Assembly (NCBI RefSeq): GCF_000512585.2
Contig: NC_089247.1
Span: 496,001 to 560,000 of the forward strand
DNA: 64,000 nucleotides
Direction of reading: 5' to 3'
From: Kwoniella bestiolae CBS 10118
Lineage: Eukaryota; Basidiomycota; Tremellomycetes; Tremellales; Cryptococcaceae
Shown: one piece after another, positions 1 to 17,580 of the stretch
Position numbering within the stretch: the first letter of the stretch is position 1
Layout: every line of letters begins with the position of its first letter
Notes under the pieces: model-generated
Seen by the model: only the letters and a program-made list of their open reading frames with translations
The model's database searches: none
What the model was told of the DNA's origin: nothing
Made by a program: the position numbers and the translations under genes

Positions 1-3000
1 TTCCATCGAAATGACCGACCGACATATGGTGAATTAGTCAAGATCTCTCTGCCACCGTCAGCTCAAGCCGAAGGATACCACTTGTTCCTCACCTTCCGTT
101 CAAGAGGAAAAGATAGACACCTCAACTCCGACCCGTCAGAGCTAGAACAGCCTTTCGCATTCGGTTACCTCCCTCTAGCCAATGGCACCGCTTGTATACA
201 GGATGGTGATCACGATCTCATGTTGTACAAGAACGAGAGGAACATACCACCGTCACCAAGCACTTATTTCGAAGTCCCAGCTTTGTCCCAAGCAGAATTC
301 AGTGGATCAACAACACCCATAAAATCCCTGATTCCCCTTCGAGACCGAGTCACCCTCCGAACATACCTCTGCTCAAGTCTCCAAACGCAAGATAATACCT
401 TGAGGGCCTTATTCGTATGGCATACTTCCGGCGGAGGCGATATCGACGTCCTATGCTCGACCCTTCAACTATTCAGCTTCGTCTCCGAAGATGAAATCGC
501 CAAGTTCGCACCTTCGGTATTCGACGCCCTGTTCTCGATGTTAATCGCAGATCATGGTGCTCGTCAAGATGAGGTTGAATTATTGATCTTCAAATCACTC
601 ATCAAGGTACTAGCCATGAATTCCGATAGGAGATTCCCGAATTTCAAGAATGTGTTCACCCTCTACATCGACACTCAATTCCATTATCCATCATCTGCAT
701 TCAATCTACTGAGATGCATGAAGCAAGTCATGTCTACACCTACCACAACGGAATATCGAGCCTTTCTCAAGGTATGGCATCTGTTCTTCCGGTTTATCAT
801 CCGATCTCAAGAGCATGATAGAGCAAGAGGAATAGGACTGGATGCTACTTCCACGCATATCGAATCTGAGTTCCGTACGCAGACCAAATCGATCCTGGAA
901 GAGATCAATTCGTTGATGAGATCAAGCGAAAAACAATTGATAGGTACCCAAACTTTGGCCGTGCAGCATTATGCGGATATCTTACCTGGTTTATCGAGGA
1001 TATTCCAACCTTTAGAGATCGCTGAGATGGTCATTGAATTTGCCGACACCTTGACTTTCGCCACGGGTAGTATAGCGATTTACATGCTGTTATTGCTTCT
1101 GCAGGTGGTGAAGAATGTATTTGAAAGTTCGGAAAGTAGATCGATATTGGTTCCCGCTATTGTCAGATGGGTAAAACCACATTTGGGATCGTTCGATGAG
1201 CTGAGGACGATAGGTAAGGATGATAGTCAGATTACGAAGGATGGGAAGAGGGTGAGATGGCTGGAATGTAATCGGCTGGCTGTGACCGTGAGTCCTCCTC
1301 TGGGGAATGATCTGAGGCCTGGCTGAGATTCTAGGTATAGGTCATCGCTTGGACAGTCAACAAATTACAGGAATGGCTTGACTCGCCTTTGATTCGAGAT
1401 GATACTGCTTTACGAATCCAGGAAGAAGACAATATAGAGTACTGTTTGACTCTGCTGCCCACGTGAGTCTACGCGAGATGATTTATGGATCATGGCATTG
1501 CCTTTGCTAATATATGTCAACAGGTTGTATGAATCTTATTTCGAGCTTTCAAGTCCCAAAACCCATTCCACCTTGAACCGACAACGGTCATCACCCACAT
1601 CGACTATATGGAAGCCTACTCCAGATGTCTTCCCTTCGACCCATCCATTCGCTCTGATCTCAGAAATGCCCCCACTATCTTTACTGGAACGACAACAAAA
1701 CGCCGGACAAGATGCCTTACCGTCCTCGGAAACATTCAACTGCGGTCTAGCTGAGAATGCTATGGTAATCCTCACTCTCATTTTATCATCGCCTCGACCA
1801 AATATCACCAGGTGGCTGAACGAAGTGCTAGACATAGAGGGAGTGTCCTCTCTGAGCGAGACACTCAGATCGACATTCAAGTTTTTCTCATCCGTTATAG
1901 GCTTTTCGGCCTTCCCGAAACAGTGGTTAACTCTCTCTTTGATGTCGTTCTCGTCAATATTGAAATTCCTGACTACTCTTTCACCATTATTGGAGTCCGA
2001 ACATTTCATCCCTCCTATCGAAAATGCCGATACCTTCGATATCACCCTCTGGACCAAGTTGTTTGAGCTGCTTTGCGAGTTCTGTGGGAGTGAGGAGTTG
2101 GCTTTGGAAGATATGACGCAGCAGCGAAGGAGGGCTGAATGGATCATCGCTGGAGATCTAAGGGATGAAGGCGCGGAGTTACTAGGTAGATTATGGAATG
2201 CCATTGGTTGGCCTGTTGATGGACCGAATGGCAAGGTTGATGGAATTGAATTGAGATATGGTGGTGTGAGTCGACGACCATTTCTGCCCACGGCACGACG
2301 ACGAGCGCTGACATGCTGGGATTGAAATTGATGTAGTATCAAACGCGATTCACAGGGTTAGCAGAGCGGATTCTGGGATTATGCCTTTCGAGCAATGATG
2401 CGATGTGCGAGACTGCTGTGGAGATTCTTTTCTCTATGATCTATGCGGAATATGTGATTGAAGGGAAGTTCGATACCATCGAGACAGAGATTTTTGCCAA
2501 ATTAGACAAGCTCGTAAGTGATCTTCACCTCTGGACTACTGTTGGTTGATGTTGAGCAATGATCTGGCCTCAGTTCACATCGAGATCTACACCTTCATCG
2601 AGTGATCCCACGATGCGAGCATACTTTGTAGCCCAGCTTCGAGCAGTGTTCGAATCTACTCCCTCGATCGACCAAGGCTTCACCGAGAAAGTATCGGTAT
2701 TCCTCGACGAGATCGAGCTCTTCATCGACCTCTTGCTGTCCCTAAGGGAAATCCCAGACTCGCTCGAATGGTCCGACGAGAAGATGTCAGCCATATATCG
2801 ACTGATGTCTTTCGTGGAGAGGATAGGCCGGAACGATCTGTACATCCGCTTTGTCCAGCAATTGGCGGATATCTCGGTGCAGAACAGGAATTGGTCATCT
2901 GCCGGGTTATCTATAAGGTTACACGCTCAGGTATATAGCTGGGATAATAAGGGTGATTTGCTGGATGAGGCTATACTTGGTGGAGCCATGAAATTACCTC

Positions 3001-5259
3001 CGCAGAATCAGTTTCAAAGGAAGGAGGCGTTGTATTATCATGCTATTGAGTATTTTGGTGAGTTGTCTCAACCTAATGGTGTTTTCTGCTATGAAGGGAG
3101 TTGAAGGCTGATATCCTGATGGGTTGGTGGTCTAGCCGAAGCTGAGGCGTACGAACATGCTCTGGAACTTTGTCAGGAGCTGACGGCTCAACACCAGAAG
3201 TTGACTTTTGACGTGGGGAAGTTGACGGAACTTCTGCACCATCAAGCTGCGCTTTGGGAGAAGATCGGTGCGGGAGGAAGAGGGAAGCCAGAGTACTTTA
3301 GAGTTGTAGGTGCTTCTCTGACTTTCAAGGTAGTTGGAATGAGCTGATTTTGTGCGGTGTGCTAGGCATACTTTGGCGAATTTGGACAAATGAATCAAGA
3401 TAAAGATTTCGTAGTTAAGGGAGAACCGTGGCAAAGATATTCTGAATTGTAAGCTGTTGAATCTCACGATAAACGATAAATGCGGACATTGAGCTGATTT
3501 GTGTGTTTGTCGTTGCACAGCTGCGACGCACTCCAGCTCAAACATCCTCAAGCTACTCTCCATCGATCCAAGATCCCTCCCTTGCCTTCAGCCCGACAGT
3601 CTCCCAACCCGCTTATATGGGTGACTCCCCTTGCACCGGAAGCGGATCTCACTCGAGCAGTCTTTGGAGACGGCGTGGCGGAGAACGTACAGTCCCATTG
3701 GAGGTATAATGCCGTCAGGGAGTTCTCGAGCTTGAGACCGTATATGAGGGATCAGAACGAAGTGGAGGTGGTTCTTACTTGGACTGAGAAGACTGTTGTT
3801 ACTAGTATGTTGATTTTGTCCAGCTGGGTAAGTACAGAGCAGAACGTGGTAGCTGACAGTTTGAATGTGCGATTATAGCTAAAGAGGAATTGCCCGGCAT
3901 ATTGAATCGAAGTGAGATCTTTCAGATACGATATGAACAGATCCCACCTGTTAGTATGGCTATTATGGAGGTTGAAAAGGCTACGAAAAACCTGACGAGG
4001 TTGCGTAAAGAGAGGAATGGACATTTACCTGAGTAAGCTTAAGTCTCTGCGTTAATCAGGTGCAAGCTGACGTGAATGGTAGGTCAAAGTTACTTGGTAC
4101 GGCTATTAATGGTGCGGTCGATTCGCCTGTTAGTGGTGGTGTCAAAACTTATAGGAAGGTCAGTCAGCTTCGGGTCCGGTCTATGTCGCATGTCGCAGAG
4201 TAGATCAGCTGATGAAGTGACAATGGACGAATAGGTTTTCCTGGACGGATCTTACAATCAGAGACATCCTGAATTCACGTCTGAGATCGAACAGCTACGT
4301 CTGGGTATACTGGAATACGTTAGATCGATCCAGGATAGTTTGAAGGTGCATAAAATCGTTTGTAAAGATGTTGCTTTCCATGAGGCACTGAAGACTCGTG
4401 AGTGTCCAGTATCTCACGCTCACTTGACAGTAAGGCACGTTGAGCACGACTACTGACCAAAGACGACTTCGCAGAATTCTTCAAGACCTTCTCGGAAGAG
4501 ATCACCCTTTTACCTCGTAATTCCGAAGCCTCCTCTACAGAGGATATACCTTCTTTCGACCACAGCAAGAATTTCGAATTTACTTCGCCCCCCAACCACC
4601 CCTTACCGCCTCTACCGAACAACCAATCGTACAATTCTCCAGTGATATCCAACTACTCCTCAACGTCCATTTCACGTCATGAGGGATCATACAAACTACC
4701 TAAATTGAAACTAGGTCCCACGGGCACTCACGCTGGTGGTAATGTCCTGAGTATCCACAGCAATAGCAATGCCACCTCATCTCCTAGGGAAAGTATCAAT
4801 ACTATACCCAGTAACACCCACGGACAGGGACATACTAGGAATCCAAGTCAGACACCGACTCTTACACCGGTCATACCGCAGGGAAGGGGGAGTATACGCA
4901 AGACCCCATCGGAGAAGAGATTGAGTTGGAATAGCTCTTCTAATTTAAGTTTGTCCGGAATGGGAATGGGGTTGGGGCAGAGGGCAATGTCGATTGTTGG
5001 GTTGAGTCAGAGTCAGAGGGGGACGCCGCCTAGTGAGGTTGGGACTGTTGAGGAGAGTGCTCGGGAGTATAATATGGATCAAGGTGGAAGCTACGCGAGG
5101 GAACAGGGTCAGATAAGAGGGTATGAGAATGAGAATGGTAATGACGATGGCAGTGGTGATGCGCAAAAAGAGGAAAGTGGGAATAGTAGGAAGGAAAGAG
5201 GGATGAGCATGACTGGGGGGTTGAAGAGGTTTGGTAGTTTGATTAGACGTGATAAGTAA
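1..5259 (+). CDS. DOCK-family guanine-nucleotide exchange factor, 3' part (5' end outside window)
   Basis: Activates Rho/Rac-type GTPases through a DHR-2 domain at the membrane; the yeast relative is Dck1, which works with an ELMO-like partner on Rho5. The window opens inside the DHR-1 (C2-like) domain: frame 1 reads YGELVKISLPPSAQ and then HLFLTFRSRGKDRH, a DHR-1 signature. A long helical middle follows (about 1340-2900). The DHR-2 domain runs from about 2990 (NQFQRKEALYYHAIEYF) through AEAYEHALELCQEL, AYFGEFGQM, FEFG-like strands and VSMAIMEVEKATKNL to about 4480. The last 240 residues are Ser/Pro/Gly-rich and look disordered. About ten short introns interrupt the gene (for example 1289-1341, donor GTGAGT, acceptor ATAG). 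The stop is TAA at 5257-5259. The family is secure; the exact GTPase partner is not visible. Confidence 0.88.
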
Positions 5260-5461
5260 CGATCTATTGTTGTGTTTGTTTTCATGTACATATTTAGTGA
5301 TCATGTGTATCATGAATAATGGGTTGCATGTCTGAGGATATACATACTTTACAATATACAACAATTGCGGGATTTAGGATGAATGTGGATGACTCCAGTC
5401 GTTTTTGATTTCAACAATAAGACCGCGGATAAGGGGGAAGGAATGAGTATGTGTAGGAGGA

Positions 5462-6175
5462 TCATTTCGAAGTTTGTTTATAACCTGTAGATCAAAGAAA
5501 ACAAATGGGTCAGTAGATGTTGACAAGACGAGATTGATAGTGACTCACGCGAAGTATCTAATACGAGATTACCACATATCGCACATAAACCCTATCACAC
5601 CACGAAGATGTCAGCGATAAGTCTCCTCTGAGAGATCACGTTGTGCATTGCTCATACGGCAAGGAAATGCTCAACTCACCTTCTTGTAAGCGCACTTCTG
5701 GCACCTCGAGGCGTTATTCTGCTGGACCGATTGCTATTGTCATCCGATCCGACGTGATCAGTGAATCAGCATTGCTTTTCGAACGTAGGTTTGGGTATGA
5801 TTACCACCCACCTTGCAATCTATACACTTGTTTCCATACGGATTTATGCTCCCCTTCTTGACTCCCCCTGCACCGCCCGTACCAGGTTTGACGTATGGTG
5901 AAGCCCTTGCTCTGGCGGATAGGAGCTTGTTTTCACCTATCTTACGGGTCGATGAGGAGGGTTGGAAGGGGTCGGGGGCGGCTACGGTTGATAGTTTCTA
6001 TAGACATACATCGAGTCAGCCTTGTGATGACTGATTGGTATAGCCTTGGAAGGGTGGTTGAGATGAGATTTGTCTCATTGTCGTTTTTATTGGATGGATG
6101 GGAATTGGGTAAGGTAGGAAAGAACGTGAGAAGGTAGGATGGTGTGCTCACTTTTTCGCACTTTTTACAGACCAT
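5462..6175 (-). CDS. CRIPT: CRIPT homologue (cysteine-rich small zinc protein)
   Basis: Small protein of about 100 residues with four CxxC pairs. In animals CRIPT binds PDZ domains of PSD-95, and it is also a component of the human minor spliceosome; its job in fungi is less clear. Exon 1 encodes MVCKKCEK and is followed at once by a GTGAGC donor. Exon 2 (about 5836-6000) encodes LSTVAAPDPFQ...GENKLLSARARASPY...NPYGNKCIDCK. Exon 3 encodes QNNASRCQKCAYKK, exon 4 GLCAICGNLVLDTS, and the last exon (5462-5484) GYKQTSK and a stop. The order CEKC / CxxC / CAYKK-G-CAxCG / DT-KQTS matches the family end to end. It is divergent from ARP2, with about 465 nt between the starts. Confidence 0.9.
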
Positions 6176-6493
6176 ATTGTTATGTGTGCTCTCTTTTATC
6201 TCTCTTCGATAGTAACTTGTCGTTGATCGAATGTTGCAGTGGTTTGATGACGATGGAACGAGGAACTATCTTATCAATCTCAACGTTGACGTTGAAATTC
6301 ACGTTCGTTATCGGTGTCATTGATGTTGCCACCCAAATCAGCCAAATAGTTAGGTGCGCACGAATGCGGCTGCATGCCTAATTTGTTTTCAGGGTAATAG
6401 TCCAGTTCAGTGACGTGCATTGACTGACCGTACAAGGCGATGTGAGTTGCATGTTGATAGACGTTGCATATCGATATTAGCTATCTTTCAAAC

Positions 6494-6502
6494 CTATATA
6501 TA
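6494..6502 (+). promoter_or_regulatory. TATA-like element upstream of ARP2
   Basis: CTATATATA lies about 140 nt before the ARP2 start in the 465-nt divergent spacer shared with CRIPT. Its position fits a core promoter with a roughly 100-nt leader. No transcript evidence is available. Confidence 0.35.
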
Positions 6503-6640
6503 CTCATACTTATAGAACCTAGACACCAGCTCAACAGAACCACCAGCAGCAGTACTTGGTACAACACATAACACAGAATACCAGCGTAAAGCCTCAAACT
6601 TCTCCCTTCCCTTGCGATTCTTACTCGTATTCGATACAAC

Positions 6641-8496
6641 ATGGACCCTTCAGTCCCCCTCGTCGTGGATAATGGAACTGGGGTGAGTGGCCGGGTCTAT
6701 ATCAGCTGGCTAGATACTTGTGTTGCGATCGCTAGCTGATCCATCGTGTCATAGTTCGTAAAATGCGGTTATGCAGGATCCAACTTCCCAGAGTATGGTG
6801 AGTGTCTGGGTCTAGTGCGACACGCAGAGGCATGGCATCTTATATCTTCCAATATCGTACTAGACGCAGCTCGTCGTAAATATGATGAGATTACCGCTTA
6901 CACTCCATTTCGTCGCTCCTAGTCTTCCCCTCCGTCGTCGGTCGACCCATCCTCAGAGCGGAAGAAAGACTCGGTACCTCCCAAATCAAAGATATAATGG
7001 TCGGAGACGAGGCATCCGAGTTTAGGAGCTTTTTGCAAGTGAGCCAACCGATGGAACATGGTATAGTGAAGAACTGGGAAGATATGGGTCATCTGTGGGA
7101 TTACACCTTCAACGAGAAGCTCAATATCGACCCGAGGGGTAGAAAGGTGCTTCTGACGGAACCGCCCATGAACCCAAAGGTGAATAGACAGAAGATGGCA
7201 GAGGTGATGTTTGAGCAGTATGGGTTTGGAGGGATTTATGTGGCTATTCAGGCTGTTTTGACGCTCTATGCTCAGGGTGAGTTGCGGTCATGGCACTTCG
7301 TTCGTGTCGCTCTTATACCCCTTCCCATTCATTGTAAGGTGATTCTCAACGAGGCAATCTACTCTTCATCCATCATATGTTTCGTTTTCAGTCAGCGGAT
7401 GAGCTTGTACTGACCCACCCACCCCCCACCCAGGTCTCCAAACAGGAGTAGTAGTAGATTCAGGAGACGGTGTAACCCACATCGTACCAGTCTATGACGG
7501 CTTCGCCCTCCCTCACTTGACAAGACGACTGGACGTGGCCGGACGAGATGTCACCAGGTACTTGATCAAGCTGCTCTTGATGAGAGGGTATGCGTTTGAG
7601 AGAACGGCAGATTTCGAAACTGTTCGAGGGATCAAGGAGGCCCTGTGTTTCACGAGTTATGATTTGGAGAGTGATAAGAAGCTGGGGGAGGAGACTACGG
7701 TTTTGGTGGAGAATTATACGGTGAGTAGGCTTTCCTCTGGCACGAGGGCGGGGTCAAGAAAGTCGCGGCAACAATGAAGGGAAAGAGAGAGCTTCAGAAC
7801 AGCTGAAGCTGGATAGTGTACACAATGAGTCATGGAGGAAGACCGTTAACGGATTGCTTAATACTAATCTTGTTCTCTGTTCTACTCTATAGCTCCCAGA
7901 CGGTCGGGTCATCAAAGTCGGATCAGAACGATACGAAGCTCCCGAATGCATGTTCCAACCTCATCTTGTTGACGTCGAACAACCTGGTGTAGCAGGTGAG
8001 TGCAGTCGGATTGGAGTGATCGGTCATCACGAACTCGACATTTGCTGACTTTGACTGCCTGTCACCCCTCAGAACTCCTCTTCCAAACCATCCAACAAGC
8101 TGCTGTTGATACCCGATCAGAGCTGTACAAACACATCGTACTTTCCGGTGGTTCTTCAATGTACCCCGGGTTCCCATCTAGATTAGAGAAAGAGATGAAG
8201 CAATTGTATCTTACTCGAGTACTGGGTGGTGATGCTTCCAGGCTATCTGTGAGTTTTTTTCCTACATAACAGATCTCTGAGATATGGCTGTTAAAATGAC
8301 ACGGCTGATGACTCGGTTCTGTTCGTAGAACTTCAAGATCCGAATCGAAGATCCACCCAGAAGGAAACACATGGTCTTCCTAGGTGGAGCCGTGTTGGCT
8401 GATATCATGAAAGACAAGGAGGCGTTCTGGGTGACCAAGGAAGAATGGGATGAACAAGGTGTTCGAGCTTTGGATAAGCTGGGTAGGGGAGATTAA
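6641..8496 (+). CDS. ARP2: Actin-related protein 2 (Arp2/3 complex)
   Basis: Arp2 is an actin-fold ATPase subunit of the Arp2/3 complex, which nucleates branched actin at endocytic patches. Exon 1 (6641-6682) encodes [14 protein letters not shown]. The next exons give [14 protein letters not shown], then [14 protein letters not shown] and [15 protein letters not shown]. Phosphate-2 loop [34 protein letters not shown] and the late strand [16 protein letters not shown] follow, and the C-terminus is [28 protein letters not shown]. About 390 residues, the normal Arp2 length. GDEASEFRS and the C-terminus separate it from actin and Arp3. Seven exons or more; TAA at 8494-8496. The start ATG directly follows an A/C-rich leader (CAACATGG). 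Confidence 0.95.
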
Positions 8497-9489
8497 GTGA
8501 GGTGGTAGGAACGTAGAGTAGTTGAGAAGAGAGAAGAGTTGTAATTATGAACTTTATTTGTTAGAAAGGGGAAATGAACTTTACAACGATAAAATGTGTT
8601 TTACTCGATTTCAAGTTAAGTTTCTCGGATGCATTGATATGAAGTGGTCTTACTTTGCTAGATGAGGTCATGCTTTAAGTTAGTATGATGATGGGTTGAG
8701 CTGAGTTTACGAATGGAGGATAAAAGGAAAGAATGATGAGATGTGCACTCTATGAGTTTGTGACTGACTGCTGACTGCCACTAAGGGTCCGATTACACCT
8801 AGACACACCTGAGTGAGCATCAACGTCACTCCAGTTCACTGCACGCGTATAAGGCGCATCCTCATACTGCTAGTGCACACCGTACACCATATACACCACA
8901 TTCATCCCTCCATCCATTCAGTGCATATCTTACATACCTCATCATCCCCTATCGCCTCTGAAGGATAGCTTCATAGAATTACAACACAGCATAGATCAAT
9001 CACCAAAACGTGCGATCAGCGGTCATATCTAGACTGACGCACTCACTTCCACTTCCACTTTCCGCGACCTCATCACCTCCCAAATTCACCCTGTCCTGTT
9101 ACTGCGAATCGACGTTTTCTCCTCAGAAGCAAGCGAGGAAGAACGTTTTCTTCTTATAGCTGTGTAATTGAGAGGACAAGGTGCCTACTATCTCATTACC
9201 GCTCATTCATCAACCCTCATTGCTCACCTGTTCCCGCTGCGTTATCGATCACCGAGCTGACCGTGAATATCTTTGTACTGTAGGATCAATCTCCCTCAGA
9301 ATACCCAACAGTGCAAGTCAGAAGGGAAGCACTAAACTCTCCATACACGACGCAAAGCTTCCTTCCTCCCTCCAATCTACCTGATTTTCACCCTCCTCAC
9401 CATTTGAACTAGCTGGATCCGCATCAAGTAACAAGCTGAACAACATTGCCAAGGAAGTGGTGATTCAACCCTTTCGACCTGATCGTTCG
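8497..9489. other. Intergenic: ARP2 3' region and YAK1 promoter/leader
   Basis: No supported gene. The first 200 nt are an AT-rich ARP2 trailer. From about 8880 the + strand is rich in CCA/CATC and ACC runs typical of fungal 5' leaders, ending at the YAK1 start. Short open frames here lack family similarity and splice support. Confidence 0.5.
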
Positions 9490-14295
<4,806 letters not shown>

Positions 14296-14730
14296 GTGTT
14301 GGACGGACTAATGCGACCATGCCGAGAAAGAGTGCTTTGCCTCCCTTCGATTATTCTGGTGTAACTCTCATAGCTGTACAGTCGATGATCTGGTTTAGTC
14401 TCTATTTATGAATTTTAACGAATGCATCGTTTCTCTAATTCCTTTTTCTCGTCTCCGTTGTCCTTCACAGAGATCAGAACCAGAAATTACAATCGAAACA
14501 AGGCAAGTGGCGAGATCAGAGGGGCGTCATGTATGAATTACCATTGCTCTTGAGCCGCATTCACTACTCGTACAAGTTACAACAATGCATATCTCTGCAA
14601 TGCACCACACTACCCTTTACGATACAAGAAGATGGCTACACGTACACACAGTGCACTGTCCAAGCGACATCTACAGTAATGACATGTCATCTACCAAACC
14701 ACGATCACAGTTCTCAGACTCATGACCAAC
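14296..14730. other. Convergent spacer between YAK1 and the C78 peptidase gene
   Basis: Holds the 3' ends of two facing genes. It is AT-rich with short T runs. I see no additional gene. Confidence 0.5.
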
Positions 14731-17176
14731 CTAAGTTCTAACCACCGTACTACTCACGACCTTCCTCTTCTCCCTCTCACTAGCACTCAACACACCCAAT
14801 CCTGTAAACGCCAACACCTGATATTCAGTGTGCCTGGACAAGTTCCCAAGATTCACTCTAAAGTAATTCAACGTCTTGAGTACGTCCAACTCTCCCACTT
14901 CGTTTGCAGTGCAGGACTTGACCTTTGATAGTTTCTTTCGTACCCATCCAGAGGGTGTGATCTCCTCATCATCCCCCAGAGGAAGTACCCCACCTCTAGG
15001 ATGGGCAGGATCCACCTGATGCGAGAGAGCAAGGTTGAATTGACTTGTCGAGTAGTCAATCTCGGCTCGTCCATTGGTATATGGTGGTGAGAACGGTCGG
15101 GCGGGTTCATGTGTGGCTGAGATGGATGATGAGCGTTTCTTAAGGATGTGGGGTCGGAAGGATGATGAGGAAGGTTCGGGATCGGGGGAGGGTAAGCTGG
15201 GTCGACGGAATTGGGATAAGTGGGATATGGCTGTGGTGCGGATGTCTTTGGGCATCGATCTGTGGTCATGGCTGGTTATCAGCGTACATTCATATAACAA
15301 GCCAATGGGAATTCCCGATTTGGTAAGATGAACTTACCTCCCTGGATCGAATAGCAACAAGTTGATATCTCCCCTGGAGTTCTCTTCATACCCTACGATA
15401 GTCCTCGAATGTCCGGAATGCTAGATAATCAATCCATATCAGCTTAGGCATACGGACATCACGTTCGAGTGATAGCTCACCTGCAATATAAGTGGGAACT
15501 TTTTGGTTATCCTGATTACTTCGCCCCGGCCGGATCCTCCATCTTGTGTTCGCATGAGAACATCAAAGGCTGATTTCGAGTCGCCATTGGATTGATACTC
15601 AGTGTTATCTGACTGGAAATATGCATACGTATGATTAGCTGAACCGTCGCACCAAGGATTGCTGATGAAACCCACAAAATACGCTTTAACCCATTGCTGC
15701 AATGCTATATGCGCGGTCCTCGATCCATCTTTCGGATCTTTCGGCTTGGGGAAATCGTCTATTCAGATTGTCAGCTTTTGCTACCCTGTTTTTGTTTGGA
15801 TAGGAAAGGTAGATGAAGCTCACAAAGTTCGCAACTACGAGTACACAGACATATCAGCTAAGATCCCATTATGCTTATGAATATTGATTGAAAGAGTACT
15901 CACGGTATACCTTTATACGTAAACATGGCGTATAAATCTGCCTCCGCAGTACTATCAGCCAAGTACCTATGATTCTATCGGATCACCCTTCATTAGGAGA
16001 GACACGTTACTTACCAGACGGCCCTATCCATTTCCTCGTACCCAACACCTTCCCCTTCAATTGTCTTCTCCCTTCCGGATCGTGCCCTTCCTCCCAGGCT
16101 TCCTGGATCCATCCTTGTACCCTTCTTACTCCCGGTTCAGCACCGTTGTTCTGCCTGTCGAAGATAGATTGGTATGTTGGGACTGATAAAAGGGAAGATA
16201 TGGACATCAAGGCATTTCGATATCCGCATCCCCAACCTAATGGTCCATCGCACATCAGTCTTACTCTTCAGGATTCTGGGTTCTGGGTGTGAGATGGGGT
16301 AGGGGGTGTACTTACCCATGTCAAATTTCCATATCCCTTTGATATGGGTTACATCCCTACATAACACCGCTCGGCGGGTCGTACCGTGATGAGAGGATGT
16401 TCGTAGTGTCTGAGCGAGGATTGGTATCACCCCTAGTGGGATGAGGTCAGCTGGGCCTGGGCTCGTGATGAGAAATTGTTCTGAAGAGAAGCCTACCAGG
16501 TGAGAAATTACTTGTTATATCCGAAGTAGAGCCATCAAGGGGATCCCACCTGTTTACTCTGAATTCAGCTTCTCCGCAATTCTGTATATCCTCAGTAGGG
16601 TTTGAGTCAGGTATGAAGAGGACATACCACTGATCACCTCTCTCCACCTTCCTTCCCGTCCAATCCATCCATCCTCCAGGCTTAGCAGGTCCGTCCCACC
16701 CTTCGTCCACCCCCTCTTCCTGACTTCTCCCTCGATTACCCTGCAAGTTCAGATCGGTGGGGACAATGAAATCGTAATCCAGATCTAGATCATCGTCTTC
16801 CTCTTCTCGAGTAGATATACTCGGTCGTCTACGTTTCGAAATTGCTTGAGTTGATGGGGTCGGTCCATCAAGACACCCATTAACGTGAGTCTCAGCTTCG
16901 GTAGGTTTTAGGAAGGAAAGTGGGAAATCGCATATTGGGCATGATTCTTGAGTACCACTACAGCCAAGTCAGCTTAGCTCATATATATACATAATGACGA
17001 GAATGAGCGTACTTCTCTTGCTCTTGATTTATATTCGACTTCTCCTGAGATGTCCTGATAGGAGGTGGTGTAGGCATTGGTGTCGACGGTCCAGCATCGA
17101 AATGAGAGTTTACATGATACGCAAATGCACTTTGATCTGCGTTTTGCACTTGTCCGCAGACTGGGCAGGTGGACAT
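14731..17176 (-). CDS. Zinc-finger C78-family cysteine peptidase (ZUP1/UFSP/Mug105-like)
   Basis: Family C78 peptidases remove ubiquitin (ZUP1, K63 chains) or UFM1. The protein opens with a C2H2 finger, MSTCPVCGQVQNADQ...AYHVNSHFD. A second CCHC-type finger follows after one intron (SCPICDFPLSFLKP...ETHVNGCLD), like UBZ ubiquitin-binding fingers. The catalytic cysteine sits in GWGCGYRNALMSI (about 16225). The catalytic His and Asp lie in HSRTIVGYEENSRGDINLL and LLFDPG (about 15350-15420). ALQQWVKAYF and the QVLAFTGLGVLS end are also typical. The tail after the His/Asp block is about 190 residues, Ser/Pro-rich and disordered in part. The ubiquitin-binding fingers favour a ZUP1-type deubiquitinase over a UFM1 protease; whether this fungus has UFM1 cannot be seen here. 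Confidence 0.88.
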
Positions 17177-17580
17177 GGTGTATGTTTCTTTGTTGCCTCT
17201 GTGCGCTGGGATATAATCTTGTGGGGTTACGGTGTCGATGCTATATATACACTGGGTCGCAAGTCATCTGTATTGCAGTGTATGTTATCCTAAGACTGAT
17301 GCTGACTACTACGAGTATGCTGTGCTTCTGATATTTCAGTCATCCAGTCATCCTCCACTTGTTGTTGACTTGGACAATGCCCGAACACAGTCTGATATCC
17401 GAATATCCAATGTGGAGACTCCGCATCCCAACCTGATTGCGTGCCACCATGTATTCCAGATAAATCGAGGATCAAGGATATTTTAACGTCATTCAATCGT
17501 TTTGTCACTTTTCACATTAGCCCCCTCACTCAATCATATCCATCTTACTCTTTCATCAACCATAAAACTCATCGACATAC
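17177..17580. other. Divergent spacer: C78 peptidase and MIM1 promoters
   Basis: A 404-nt region between two divergent starts. I see no gene. CTCACTCAATCATATCC-like pyrimidine-rich leader sequence precedes the + strand start. Confidence 0.45.

Noticed and set aside
1536..2342. Long open frame on the minus strand (268 codons)
   Set aside because: It lies antisense to DOCK coding exons and shows no domain; a shadow of codon bias in the real gene.
9181..9384. Small + strand frame upstream of YAK1
   Set aside because: Starts without ATG in a CT/CA-rich leader and has no family or splice support.
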